Positions 23,864 through 31,538 of a DNA stretch of 64,000 nucleotides are shown here, one piece after another. The notes beneath the pieces are model-generated. The model was not told where the DNA came from. It searched no databases and saw only the letters and a program-made list of their open reading frames with translations. The position numbers and the translations under genes are program-made. Within the stretch, counting starts at the first letter, position 1, and each line of letters starts with the position of its first letter. This DNA is from Radiobacillus deserti (GTDB lineage Bacteria > Bacillota > Bacilli > Bacillales > Amphibacillaceae), in the NCBI RefSeq assembly GCF_007301515.1, contig NZ_CP041666.1:2480001-2544000 (forward strand), given 5' to 3'.

Positions 23864-24874
23864 ATGAAGGAGCATAATATTAAGTTAACGTCTGCAGAAA
23901 TTGGTGTGTTATGGGCTACCTATATGGCAGAGAGTGCCACAATCCCTATCTTGAAGTATTTTAAACAAAAAGTGGAAGATAAGAGCATCGGAGAAGTTAT
24001 TCAGCTTGCCTACCAATATTCATCTGAACACTTAACACAAGTTAAGGAAATATTCATCCAAGAGAACTATCCAGTACCCATCGGCTTTTCGGATGAAGAT
24101 GTCCATTTACAAGCGCCTAAATTATATTCAGATACGTACATGGTGGCATTTATTCGAAACTTAGGCAAAGCTGGATTATCTGCTGATGGAATGGCATTTT
24201 CTATGTCTGCCAGAAAAGATATTCGGGACCTTTATTATAATTTGATTCAACATGCAGCTAAAACGGAGGACGCTGCCAAAGAGGTCATGCTTACAAAAGG
24301 AGTTTTTATTCGTCCTCCTTATATCGCTGTCCCAAAAGAACCAACTTTTGTTGAGAAGCAATCCTTTCTTCGTGGTTGGTTAGGGGAGCGGCGTACGTTA
24401 ACAGCAGAAGAAATATCTCATCTTTTCTTGAACCACGCTAACAATGCTTATGGAAAAGCGCTGCTTATGGGATTCGCACAAACAGCTAGATCAGAAGAAC
24501 TAAAAAGTTACTTCATAAGAGGTATAGAATTATCTCGTTCTCTTATCAATATCTTTCACACTTTTTTTGAAGAAAGTAGTCTTCCTACTCCAATGACCTG
24601 GGATACGGAAGTAACAGAATCAACGGAACCACCATTCTCCGATAAGCTCATGCTGTTCCAATCCAACGCATTAAGCTCTATTGGTGTAGGAAATATAGGT
24701 GGCTCTCTAGCATTAAGTATGCGTCATGACCTTACAGCTAAATATTTGAAGATGATGAAAGATATTGGTCTATTCGCGGAGGATGGCATTAACCTTATGA
24801 TAAAAAACAAATGGTTCGAACGCCCCCCACACGCTATGGATCGGGAACAGATAACGAAAGGAAATGGATCATAA
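23864..24874 (+). CDS. DUF3231 protein (two ferritin-like repeats)
   Basis: The protein has two repeats of about 160 residues, each beginning with a helix 'LTSAEIGVLWATYMAES' or 'LTAEEISHLFLNHANN' and containing 'DTYMVAFIRNLGKAGLSADGMAFSMSARKDIRDLY' or 'NALSSIGVGNIGGSLALSMRHDLTAKYLKMM' (quoted in part). This is the DUF3231 pattern of spore-forming Bacillaceae, function unknown. I prefer ATG 23864, eight bases after GAGGAG, over ATG 23858. Confidence 0.82.
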   Translation: MKEHNIKLTSAEIGVLWATYMAESATIPILKYFKQKVEDKSIGEVIQLAYQYSSEHLTQVKEIFIQENYPVPIGFSDEDVHLQAPKLYSDTYMVAFIRNLGKAGLSADGMAFSMSARKDIRDLYYNLIQHAAKTEDAAKEVMLTKGVFIRPPYIAVPKEPTFVEKQSFLRGWLGERRTLTAEEISHLFLNHANNAYGKALLMGFAQTARSEELKSYFIRGIELSRSLINIFHTFFEESSLPTPMTWDTEVTESTEPPFSDKLMLFQSNALSSIGVGNIGGSLALSMRHDLTAKYLKMMKDIGLFAEDGINLMIKNKWFERPPHAMDREQITKGNGS

Positions 24875-24995
24875 GGATTGTCATTTAAGTCTATTTTCCT
24901 TAAATCACTTATTTTACATTCAAAGTCTCTATACATTATAACTTTGTTTTCTTCCGTCCCGTTTGACATCATAAAGCTCTTCATCAATAAGTTAA

Positions 24996-25166
24996 CGATT
25001 CAGCAAGTTGCAAAACCGTATCACTAAAGAAATAAACCTCCCAATAGATAAAGAAGGACATCGAAAAATTGGGTGTAGTGTCGGAATTTCTGTTTGGTCA
25101 GAGGACGAGCCAGACTTTCATCAAAATGTTAGGTGTAGTAAGAACCATCTAAAACTAAAAAAATAA
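24996..25166 (+). pseudogene. C-terminal remnant of a GGDEF domain
   Basis: The frame 24996-25166 encodes 'LQNRITKEINLPI', 'GHRKIGCSVGISVWSED' and 'DFHQNVRCSKN', which matches the end of a diguanylate cyclase domain (..I..PI....H.I.CSVGIS..P.D..DF..L...AD). The GGDEF active site and everything before it are missing, and the last helix is mutated. The stretch 24875-24995 shows nothing else. Confidence 0.6.
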
Positions 25167-25196
25167 GTCATAAGTTCTAGTAAAATAATGAAACTA

Positions 25197-25239
25197 AAAC
25201 TCCTTCCTTTACGTACTAATCATAAAAGGAAAGGAGTTT
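25197..25239 (+). promoter_or_regulatory. Hairpin that includes the ribosome binding site of the next gene
   Basis: AAACTCCTTCCTTT (25197-25210) pairs with AAAGGAAAGGAGTTT (25225-25239) with one bulged base, followed by a T run. It looks like a terminator, yet the right arm holds the AAAGGAG of the gene starting at 25244. It could stop transcription or hide the ribosome site. Confidence 0.6.
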
Positions 25240-25243
25240 TTTT

Positions 25244-25435
25244 ATGCTTGATAAGTTTATAAAAAAAGTTTTGAAGTATAGTGGAAGTAGTAGTAAACGT
25301 AAACATCGCACGTATCGTTATAGCTCCAGTAATCGAAAATACCGTCACTATAGCAGTAGCGGTCATCATAGACATTCTCCCTTTCACGGAAGTCATCGTT
25401 ACAAAAGGAAAGGATTCTTCGGGAGCTCTAGTTAA
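25244..25435 (+). CDS. Small basic Ser/Tyr/Arg/His-rich protein, 63 aa
   Basis: After a short helix (MLDKFIKKVLKYSG) the protein is low-complexity: runs such as SSSKRKHRTYRYSSSNRK and HYSSSGHHRHSPFHGSHRYK, ending GFFGSSS. The composition resembles small spore-coat proteins such as CotG-like ones. It has an excellent AAAGGAG site. Its end overlaps by 8 bases the end of a convergent Hanks-type kinase gene, which makes it a candidate substrate; this is inference. Confidence 0.65.
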   Translation: MLDKFIKKVLKYSGSSSKRKHRTYRYSSSNRKYRHYSSSGHHRHSPFHGSHRYKRKGFFGSSS

Positions 25436-26195
25436 CATACTGCTTTAATAGAAATTCCACCGATTCTACTATTTCTTCTGTCTCATGAAAAGGTTCTTGT
25501 ATCCCTAGTAACTTTTCTATCAATGTGCGAGTGTTAGGCTGGAGTGTTAACTCTTCTGTCCAAGCTCGCCCTTTTTTTGGCTTGCCATTATAGGTCGAAT
25601 AGAGTAAAAATAAGAGAAAATCACCTAAGTCATAAAAATCTTCTTGAGCCATCCTTCCATCTTTCATTTTAGTTGAAAGACCAAAATCTATTAAGTATGG
25701 ATGGTTATCACGTAGTATTACATTTGGTATCCTCACATCTCCATGAATAAATCCTGTTGCATGAACAAATCCCAATATTGTAGCAATATCCTTCACCAAA
25801 TAAAGAGCTTCCTGTTCCGAGAACGTCTCCTTCTTTTCGAATAACACATCCTCTAAATTCATGCCAGAAATGTATTCCATAGCTAAAAACAAGACCCCTT
25901 TATCTAGGAATGATTCATAAAACGTCGGAATCTGTGGATGTTCCATCTCCTTTAAGATAAAAGCCTCTTGCTGAAACTGTTCCCTCATTTCTTTCTCCTT
26001 TTTACTTTTTGTCATCTGTTTTAAGACGCACAGCCGCTTTTGGCTTGTGTCATAACATAAATAGGAATACCCATAGCTTCCCGCGCCTAAAAAAGATTCA
26101 ACTTGGTACCTGTTATGGATAACGGTTCCCTTTTTAAATCTAGTGTCTAGAAACGATCGATACATTCTTTTTAGTAGGCGCCAAACATCTAACAT
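25428..26195 (-). CDS. Hanks-type Ser/Thr protein kinase
   Basis: The 255-residue soluble protein is a single kinase domain: glycine loop 'GAGSYGYSYLC' (37-47), Lys59 in 'CVLKQM', alpha-C Glu near 77, catalytic loop 'HGDVRIPNV' (151-159, Asp153, Asn158; the usual HRDLKPxN is altered) and 'IDFGLS' (169-174). All catalytic residues are present, so it should be active. There is no membrane or PASTA part, which sets it apart from PrkC and is closer to YrzF/YabT-like spore-former kinases. It is convergent with the small Ser-rich protein gene. Confidence 0.87.
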   Translation of the reverse strand: MLDVWRLLKRMYRSFLDTRFKKGTVIHNRYQVESFLGAGSYGYSYLCYDTSQKRLCVLKQMTKSKKEKEMREQFQQEAFILKEMEHPQIPTFYESFLDKGVLFLAMEYISGMNLEDVLFEKKETFSEQEALYLVKDIATILGFVHATGFIHGDVRIPNVILRDNHPYLIDFGLSTKMKDGRMAQEDFYDLGDFLLFLLYSTYNGKPKKGRAWTEELTLQPNTRTLIEKLLGIQEPFHETEEIVESVEFLLKQYVN

Positions 26196-26287
26196 TCTTC
26201 CACCTCTTTACGTGCCTTAACTTTCGTCTACATGCCTTTGTTTTTGCATTTATAGTATCACATTTCTCCATATAGGTTGGGAAGTTC

Positions 26288-26347
26288 TTGACAATAGCGA
26301 GCAGAAAATGTAATCTTTATATTACAAAAAGCAATATATATATTACA
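26288..26347 (+). promoter_or_regulatory. Promoter with tandem operators for the XRE regulator
   Basis: TTGACA at 26288-26293 is followed after 17 bases by TAATCT. Over and after the -10 box lie TGTAATCTTTATATTACA (26309-26326) and AGCAATATATATATTACA (26330-26347), two 18-bp palindromes TGTAAT-N6-ATTACA (the second with two mismatches) 21 bases apart. They sit directly before the ribosome site of the XRE gene. Confidence 0.65.
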
Positions 26348-26359
26348 TAGGTGGTTCTT

Positions 26360-26551
26360 ATGAATAATCGAATTAAACTTGCTCGAGCAGAAAAGTCTTT
26401 AACGCAAGCTCAGTTAGCTGCGCGCATAAACGTAACACGCCAAACTATAGGGCTTATCGAAAAGGGGGAATATAACCCTTCCTTAAAGCTATGTATTGCA
26501 ATTGCTAAAGTATTAGATAAAACGTTAGATGAATTGTTTTGGGAGGAGTAA
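26360..26551 (+). CDS. XRE-family HTH regulator (YozG/Cro-like), 63 aa
   Basis: The protein is one Cro/CI helix-turn-helix: 'NRIKLARAEKSLTQAQLAARINVTRQTIGLIEKGEYNPSLKLC...ALDKTLDELFW' pattern (quoted in part). ATG 26360 follows AGGTGG. Such stand-alone XRE proteins usually repress their own two-gene operon with a membrane protein, as here; the next ATG is one base after its stop codon. Confidence 0.9.
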   Translation: MNNRIKLARAEKSLTQAQLAARINVTRQTIGLIEKGEYNPSLKLCIAIAKVLDKTLDELFWEE

Positions 26552-26552
26552 C

Positions 26553-27017
26553 ATGAAAAAATCATGGATTTCTATTTTTATGCCAAAGGATGAATATAAA
26601 GAGAGAAGAATCATTTACTTTCTTGCAGAATCAGCAATATTAATGGCGATTATAAGCATACTACTGATCATTACGAATACCTACATCGGTTTAACGTCGG
26701 ACATTGCTCCATTATTAATTTTTGTATTTTTTATTTTTTACATTAGCCTAAGATATATATTATCTGGAATGGAGTATACAGATGTTTCGACGCTTCAGTC
26801 TTATCGCAAGCAAAAGAAAATAATCGTGTATCGTTCCTTAACTTTCCTTTTCACTTTCTCAGTAGCATACATCCTAATTGTTGGTGTCCCTTCTAACAAT
26901 GAAGAATGGATAGACCTTATGGGGGTTGGAGGTGTTTCAGCCATTATGATGCTTGTCACTAGTCGTCTATCATTAAAGAGGTCTTACCACAAAAACAAAG
27001 ATATACTAGATCAATAA
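26553..27017 (+). CDS. Membrane protein co-transcribed with the XRE regulator
   Basis: The 154-residue protein has four predicted membrane segments (about 22-42, 49-71, 93-113, 122-142). ATG 26553 follows GGGAGGAG within the XRE coding end. XRE-membrane pairs of this layout are common in Firmicutes and poorly understood. I see no enzymatic motif. Confidence 0.8.
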   Translation: MKKSWISIFMPKDEYKERRIIYFLAESAILMAIISILLIITNTYIGLTSDIAPLLIFVFFIFYISLRYILSGMEYTDVSTLQSYRKQKKIIVYRSLTFLFTFSVAYILIVGVPSNNEEWIDLMGVGGVSAIMMLVTSRLSLKRSYHKNKDILDQ

Positions 27018-27103
27018 AACCGGATAATTGATAAAAATGCCTAGCCCATTTGGAAAAACCTCGCATAGGATACAATGACTTAATAATGGGGAGGATTTTT
27101 CAA

Positions 27104-27472
27104 ATGTATCAATCTATGAATTACGGAAGTTATCCAATCGACATGCATTATCCATCTATGGGGTTACTCGAGACGATCCAACACTGTGCAGTTACTTGTG
27201 AACACATGACAAGCATGTTACACAAAAAAGGAATGCTAGAAGCACGAGGAGAACAGCTCGCGCATTTGCGAGATTGTGCAGATATTTGTCAACTAATGGT
27301 AGACTATTTAGCTCGTGGAAGTGTTTTTTCCAAATCATTAGCTAGCATCTGTGCCTATATTTGTGAAATATGTGGAAACACCTGTATGCAATTCCCGGAT
27401 GAAGCTTCTCAAAAATGTGCTAGAACTTGCTTGAATTGTGCTAAAGCATGTAAGGAATTTGCTGAATATTAA
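27104..27472 (+). CDS. Cys-rich four-helix-bundle protein (copper-binding, YhjQ/DUF326 type)
   Basis: The 122-residue protein has about ten cysteines spaced on helices ('HCAVTCEHM', 'LRDCADICQLM', 'ICAYICEICGNTC', 'KCARTCLNCAKAC'), the pattern of cytosolic copper-storage-like four-helix bundles. ATG 27104 follows GGGGAGG; the frame is open upstream to 27050 but lacks a site there. It probably binds Cu(I); no copper regulator is adjacent. A TACAAT -10 box lies near 27071. Confidence 0.85.
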   Translation: MYQSMNYGSYPIDMHYPSMGLLETIQHCAVTCEHMTSMLHKKGMLEARGEQLAHLRDCADICQLMVDYLARGSVFSKSLASICAYICEICGNTCMQFPDEASQKCARTCLNCAKACKEFAEY

Positions 27473-27480
27473 TGATAAAT

Positions 27481-27516
27481 CATGCCCCTACTCCCTTTGA
27501 ATATAGTAGGGGTATG
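27481..27516. terminator. Terminator between the Cys-rich protein and MFS genes
   Basis: A 12-bp stem with one G-U pair (CATGCCCCTACT with AGTAGGGGTATG) lies between converging genes. Confidence 0.75.
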
Positions 27517-27520
27517 ACTT

Positions 27521-28840
27521 TCAAGTTTCTTGTCTTCGTCTAAACAAAACATCTTCTTCCCATTTATGAAATGGATGTGTTAAGTGATCACCTGGTCCCG
27601 GATTCACTCTTGGAGCCTTTTTAGGTCGATCTTGCTGTTTAGCTGCTTTCTGCAAAGCAGCTTGCAATGGCTTCCATTTTATGAGCGACAACACTACCAG
27701 ACTCAAACAAAGAGCAATTAGGCTATACACTAACCAAGGTAAGTAGGTGGCTTCACTTCCAAGCTCTAAAACTCTCCCACCTAGCAAATTTCCAATAGAT
27801 TCCCCCAAACCTGATAACACATTTGCTAAAGCAAAAAATAATCCAATCAAGCCCTCTTTTGATAATTGAGAGATGGTGCTATCCATGGTTGGTAACAGTA
27901 GCATTTCCCCTACCACAAAAATCGTTCCACTCCATACAAGCCCTATAAAAGACTGTGCCCAGTATAAGCTTCCAAGTCCTACACCTAATAACAACAAACC
28001 GATTGCAAGAGCAACAAAAGGATGTATTCGACTTATAAAGTGCTTCGTTATCCATGATTGAAAGACAATAACAGTCACACTTTTGACAGTCCACACAAGC
28101 GCTACATTATTCGGTTCCTCTAATATGTTCGTAGCTTGTATCGGTAATGCTAATGCTAACTGTCCATATAATGCCCATATAAAAATACTAACAATGCCAA
28201 ACACAACAAACGGCTTATATCGAAAAACACGCTTATATGCACCAGTTGGAATGGGTGGACAAGGAGCATCCCCGCATTTAGCTGGGAGTGCCAACCAACT
28301 TATAATGGCAAGCACTACATAGATTCCACTTGCTATAAAAAACAGAAAAGGTGGGGTTCCAATAATGAAAAAGAATATAATTAACCCAGAAGCTCCCATA
28401 CCAACATTGGCAACAATCCCTCTAAAAGAAAAGGCAGTTGTTTGATTGTCTTCAGAAGCCATAGCAGCTATTCCAGCCTTAGTAGAAGGAGCATTTAACC
28501 CATTCCCATAACCTGTGATAGCTATAGAAACTACAATGAATAGAAAACTGGTTGAAAAGCCAATGCCAACAAACCCTATGGCAGCAACCAGTGCTCCAAC
28601 CGTAATAATCATTCTTCTACCTAAACGATCAGCCAAAAAACCTCCAGTAAGACTGCCAAATTGAAATGAAATCGCATATGTGGCTAAAGAAATCCCAACC
28701 GTTGTAACATTTAAACCAATCGATTCACTTAATAGGATTGGCAAAATAGGAATGACAAGATATGTACCTAAATGGGTTAATAACACACCTAGCAACAGGA
28801 TTATCATCGGTTTTTCCATATTACGTAAACTGTTCAACAA
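27521..28840 (-). CDS. MFS transporter
   Basis: The 439-residue protein is a 12-segment major facilitator. It has the motif A stretch 'GGFLADRLGRRMIITVGAL' between TM2 and TM3, 'GYGNGLNAPSTKAGIA' in TM4 region, and a C-terminal basic tail of about 45 residues. It belongs to the drug/multi-substrate export branch by general look. A TTG start at 28840 follows AGGAGG with an 8-base gap. The substrate is unknown. Confidence 0.87.
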   Translation of the reverse strand: MLNSLRNMEKPMIILLLGVLLTHLGTYLVIPILPILLSESIGLNVTTVGISLATYAISFQFGSLTGGFLADRLGRRMIITVGALVAAIGFVGIGFSTSFLFIVVSIAITGYGNGLNAPSTKAGIAAMASEDNQTTAFSFRGIVANVGMGASGLIIFFFIIGTPPFLFFIASGIYVVLAIISWLALPAKCGDAPCPPIPTGAYKRVFRYKPFVVFGIVSIFIWALYGQLALALPIQATNILEEPNNVALVWTVKSVTVIVFQSWITKHFISRIHPFVALAIGLLLLGVGLGSLYWAQSFIGLVWSGTIFVVGEMLLLPTMDSTISQLSKEGLIGLFFALANVLSGLGESIGNLLGGRVLELGSEATYLPWLVYSLIALCLSLVVLSLIKWKPLQAALQKAAKQQDRPKKAPRVNPGPGDHLTHPFHKWEEDVLFRRRQET

Positions 28841-28917
28841 GTTGAAAGCCTCCTATGCTGACAAGGTTCCTTTATACCCTTCCCCAAAAGTTCTTCTATG
28901 ATGTGAAAAAACTAAAT

Positions 28918-28949
28918 AATGTATGGAGTGGTAATCCACTCCATACATT
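28918..28949 (-). terminator. Terminator of the ArsP-type permease gene
   Basis: A 14-bp perfect stem (AATGTATGGAGTGG and complement) with a 4-base loop ends just past the stop codon at 28951. Confidence 0.75.
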
Positions 28950-28950
28950 A

Positions 28951-30123
28951 TTAAATCCAATTCACAATTAATCCGACAACCAAATATCCAATACATAAAT
29001 ACGTCACAATTGTTTTAAACTTGGAATCCCCTTCCATCATCATGTGATGGTGACTTCTTTTCTTAAAAAGCTGATTTAAATAAATAGCAAAAACCGCTAC
29101 AAATAGGAAGACCACATTTAACCAAAACGTATAATCCAATTGGAAAGGACTTTCGGACATAATCTGCTTTGCGGAATCAGGCACAATGCCAAGACCGGTA
29201 AAAACATAATGCATCCCTAATGATGTAAGTACAATAGATAAATAGAATACGCCGGCAATATATAAGGCTGTCTTCATCCCATAGTATTTTTTATGCACTG
29301 CAATAATTGGTGGAACCACTAAATCTGAATAAATAAATGCCATAATTCCAGCAAAGGCTACTCCACTAGATGCCAAAATCGTAGCAATCGGAATGTTCCC
29401 CATGGACCCAATAAACGTAAGCATAGCAACGATTGGTCCAATCACGGCATTTTCTAATATTTGAATGAATGAACTGGATTGATCTACTAGAAAGAACATT
29501 TTCCAAGTATCATCGCTGACAAAGGTTGCCATCATACCGGCGATGGTAAACCCAATCACAATCTCCTTCCAAACCATTTGCCAGTTCATAACAAATTCAT
29601 GACCGACTTGAAGCCAGCCTTCTTTGGTTCTGATTTTTTTCTTCCAATCAAAGCTTTCTTCCATATGATCTTCGTTCACTCGTTCTCTTGCTTCTTCCAC
29701 TAGTTTTCTCGGGTAGGTCAGTTTTACAAGTCCCCATGTCACCAAAATTAATACGAATCCACCGATGAGTTCTGCAATGACAAATTGCCAGCCTAAAAAG
29801 ATATAAATAAGTATCCCTAGCTCGATAACTAGATTTGTAGATGCAAATAAAAAAGCTAAGGTTGGAATAAAGCTGGCACCTTTTTTAAATAAGCTTTTTC
29901 CAGCAGCTAATGCAGCAAACGAACAGGATGAACTGATTGCGCCAAAGAAAGTAGAAATTCCTACAGATTTCATGTTTGCCATTCCCATATAATGAACCAT
30001 TTTTTCTTTTGGAACGAATGCTTGAATGATGGAACTAATAAGATAGCCTAGAACAAAGGCCCAACCAGCCTTCCAAAAGAAACCAATAGAAGTTATTGCT
30101 GATTTTCCGATTTCTTCTAGCAT
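28951..30123 (-). CDS. Permease of the ArsP/DUF318 (YraQ) family
   Basis: The family includes ArsP, an exporter of trivalent organoarsenicals, and other putative permeases. The 390-residue protein has eight to ten membrane segments; typical stretches are 'FGAISSSCSFAALAAGKSLFKKGASF', 'FLFASTNLVIELG', 'FIGSMGNIPIATILASSGVAFAG' and 'YSDLVVPPII' (some quoted in part). A hydrophilic loop with HHHMMM lies near the C-terminus. No ArsR or other arsenic gene is next to it, so the substrate stays open. The start follows AAAGGAG. Confidence 0.82.
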   Translation of the reverse strand: MLEEIGKSAITSIGFFWKAGWAFVLGYLISSIIQAFVPKEKMVHYMGMANMKSVGISTFFGAISSSCSFAALAAGKSLFKKGASFIPTLAFLFASTNLVIELGILIYIFLGWQFVIAELIGGFVLILVTWGLVKLTYPRKLVEEARERVNEDHMEESFDWKKKIRTKEGWLQVGHEFVMNWQMVWKEIVIGFTIAGMMATFVSDDTWKMFFLVDQSSSFIQILENAVIGPIVAMLTFIGSMGNIPIATILASSGVAFAGIMAFIYSDLVVPPIIAVHKKYYGMKTALYIAGVFYLSIVLTSLGMHYVFTGLGIVPDSAKQIMSESPFQLDYTFWLNVVFLFVAVFAIYLNQLFKKRSHHHMMMEGDSKFKTIVTYLCIGYLVVGLIVNWI

Positions 30124-30255
30124 ATTGATTCTCCTTTATTTATTATCTGTATTATTTCTCTAATTCCCCGATATACGAAAACAAAACAACAGGTACGACT
30201 AACAGTAAAGAGCCACCTCAACATATAAACGAAAATTCCACTAAGAAAATAAACT

Positions 30256-30301
30256 TTGACAACTTTGAACAAATACGGTAAAGTACGTAATGTCGAACAA
30301 T
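30256..30301 (+). promoter_or_regulatory. guaC promoter with a PurBox-like site
   Basis: TTGACA (30256-30261), 17-base spacer, TAAAGT (30279-30284). Right after it ATGTCGAACAAT (30290-30301) matches the PurR half-site AWWWCGAACWWT at 11 of 12 positions. A second half-site in the right orientation was not found. Confidence 0.55.
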
Positions 30302-30345
30302 AAATGAACAAACAACGAAAATATTCGTGTTTAGGGGTGTATAAC

Positions 30346-31329
30346 ATGGAAAACGTATTTGATTACGAAGATATTCAATTAATTCCCGCAAAATGTATCG
30401 TCGATAGTCGTTCTGAGTGTGATACAAGTGTGAAATTTGGAAAACATACCTTTAAACTTCCAGTCGTTCCTGCTAACATGCAAACGATTATAGATGAAAA
30501 AATTGCCATCTATCTTGCTGAAAATGGTTATTTTTATGTGATGCACAGATTTGAGCCAGAAACGAGAGCTGCATTCATTCAAGACATGCAGAAGCGTGGT
30601 CTTATCGCATCCATCAGTGTCGGGGTGAAAGAAGAAGAGTATGCTTTTATCGAGCAGTTGGCAAAGGAAGAAATAATTCCAGACTATATTACAATCGATA
30701 TTGCCCATGGACACTCCAATGCTGTTATCCATATGATCCAACATATTAAAAAACTGATCCCACAAAGCTTTGTGATTGCTGGAAATGTTGGTACACCGGA
30801 AGCTGTTCGTGAACTAGAGAACGCTGGTGCGGATGCTACTAAAGTAGGAATTGGTCCTGGTAAAGTATGTATTACAAAGATTAAAACAGGATTTGGTACA
30901 GGCGGCTGGCAATTAGCAGCACTTCGTTGGTGTGCAAAAGCAGCAAGTAAACCAATTATTGCGGACGGAGGGATTCGCACGCACGGTGATATAGCGAAAT
31001 CTATTCGATTTGGAGCTACTATGGTGATGATTGGCTCTCTGTTCGCAGGTCATGAAGAATCACCTGGAGAAACAATCGAAAGGGATGGAAAGCTATATAA
31101 AGAATATTTTGGATCTGCATCTGAATTTCAAAAAGGTGAGAAGAAAAACGTAGAGGGAAAAAGAATGCACGTGGAACATAAAGGTTCCCTACAAGATACG
31201 TTAGTGGAAATGGAACAAGATCTACAATCCTCTATCTCTTATGCTGGTGGAAACAAATTGGACGCGATTCGGAACGTAGATTATGTAATTGTAAAGAATT
31301 CCATTTTTAACGGAGATAAAGTTTATTAA
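30346..31329 (+). CDS. guaC: GMP reductase GuaC
   Basis: GuaC reduces GMP to IMP with NADPH, releasing ammonia, and so links guanine to adenine nucleotides. The 327-residue protein has the IMPDH/GMPR barrel with 'VVPANMQTI', 'DIAHGHSNAVIHMI', 'AGNVGTPEA', the catalytic loop 'GIGPGKVCITK' (Cys175) and 'IIADGGIRTHGDIAKS', and no CBS domains. It is the short bacterial type. ATG 30346 (MENVFDYEDIQ) follows AGGGGTG and matches family starts. Confidence 0.95.
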   Translation: MENVFDYEDIQLIPAKCIVDSRSECDTSVKFGKHTFKLPVVPANMQTIIDEKIAIYLAENGYFYVMHRFEPETRAAFIQDMQKRGLIASISVGVKEEEYAFIEQLAKEEIIPDYITIDIAHGHSNAVIHMIQHIKKLIPQSFVIAGNVGTPEAVRELENAGADATKVGIGPGKVCITKIKTGFGTGGWQLAALRWCAKAASKPIIADGGIRTHGDIAKSIRFGATMVMIGSLFAGHEESPGETIERDGKLYKEYFGSASEFQKGEKKNVEGKRMHVEHKGSLQDTLVEMEQDLQSSISYAGGNKLDAIRNVDYVIVKNSIFNGDKVY

Positions 31330-31333
31330 TTTT

Positions 31334-31366
31334 GAAAAGGAGCGAATTAAGACTCGCCCCTTTTTG
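31334..31366 (+). terminator. guaC terminator
   Basis: AAAAGG-A-GCGA pairs with TCGC-C-CCTTTT and runs into a T tract, right after the stop codon. Confidence 0.75.
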
Positions 31367-31500
31367 CGTTTGCTTATGAGATTGGCATAATGGTAACCAT
31401 TTGACACGTTTTTACAAAGAACATGAAATTGTGATCTGTTGACACAATATGATCTGGATTCATATCTACTAATTATCACGTAGGATTACGCGAGTCACAT

Positions 31501-31532
31501 AAAAAACGAAAAGCTTGGAGCTTTTCGTTTTT
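31501..31532 (-). terminator. Terminator of the siderophore-binding lipoprotein gene
   Basis: A stem AAAAACGAAAAGCT / AGCTTTTCGTTTTT lies just past the stop codon at 31539 and has T runs on both strands. The stretch 31367-31500 shows nothing else. Confidence 0.8.
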
Positions 31533-31538
31533 TTAGAA

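Noticed and set aside
24724..24987. 87-codon minus-strand frame inside and after the DUF3231 gene
   Set aside because: It lies mostly antisense to a real gene and lacks a start signal.
30240..30345. Guanine riboswitch before guaC
   Set aside because: No purine aptamer core is visible; a promoter and PurBox-like site explain the region better.
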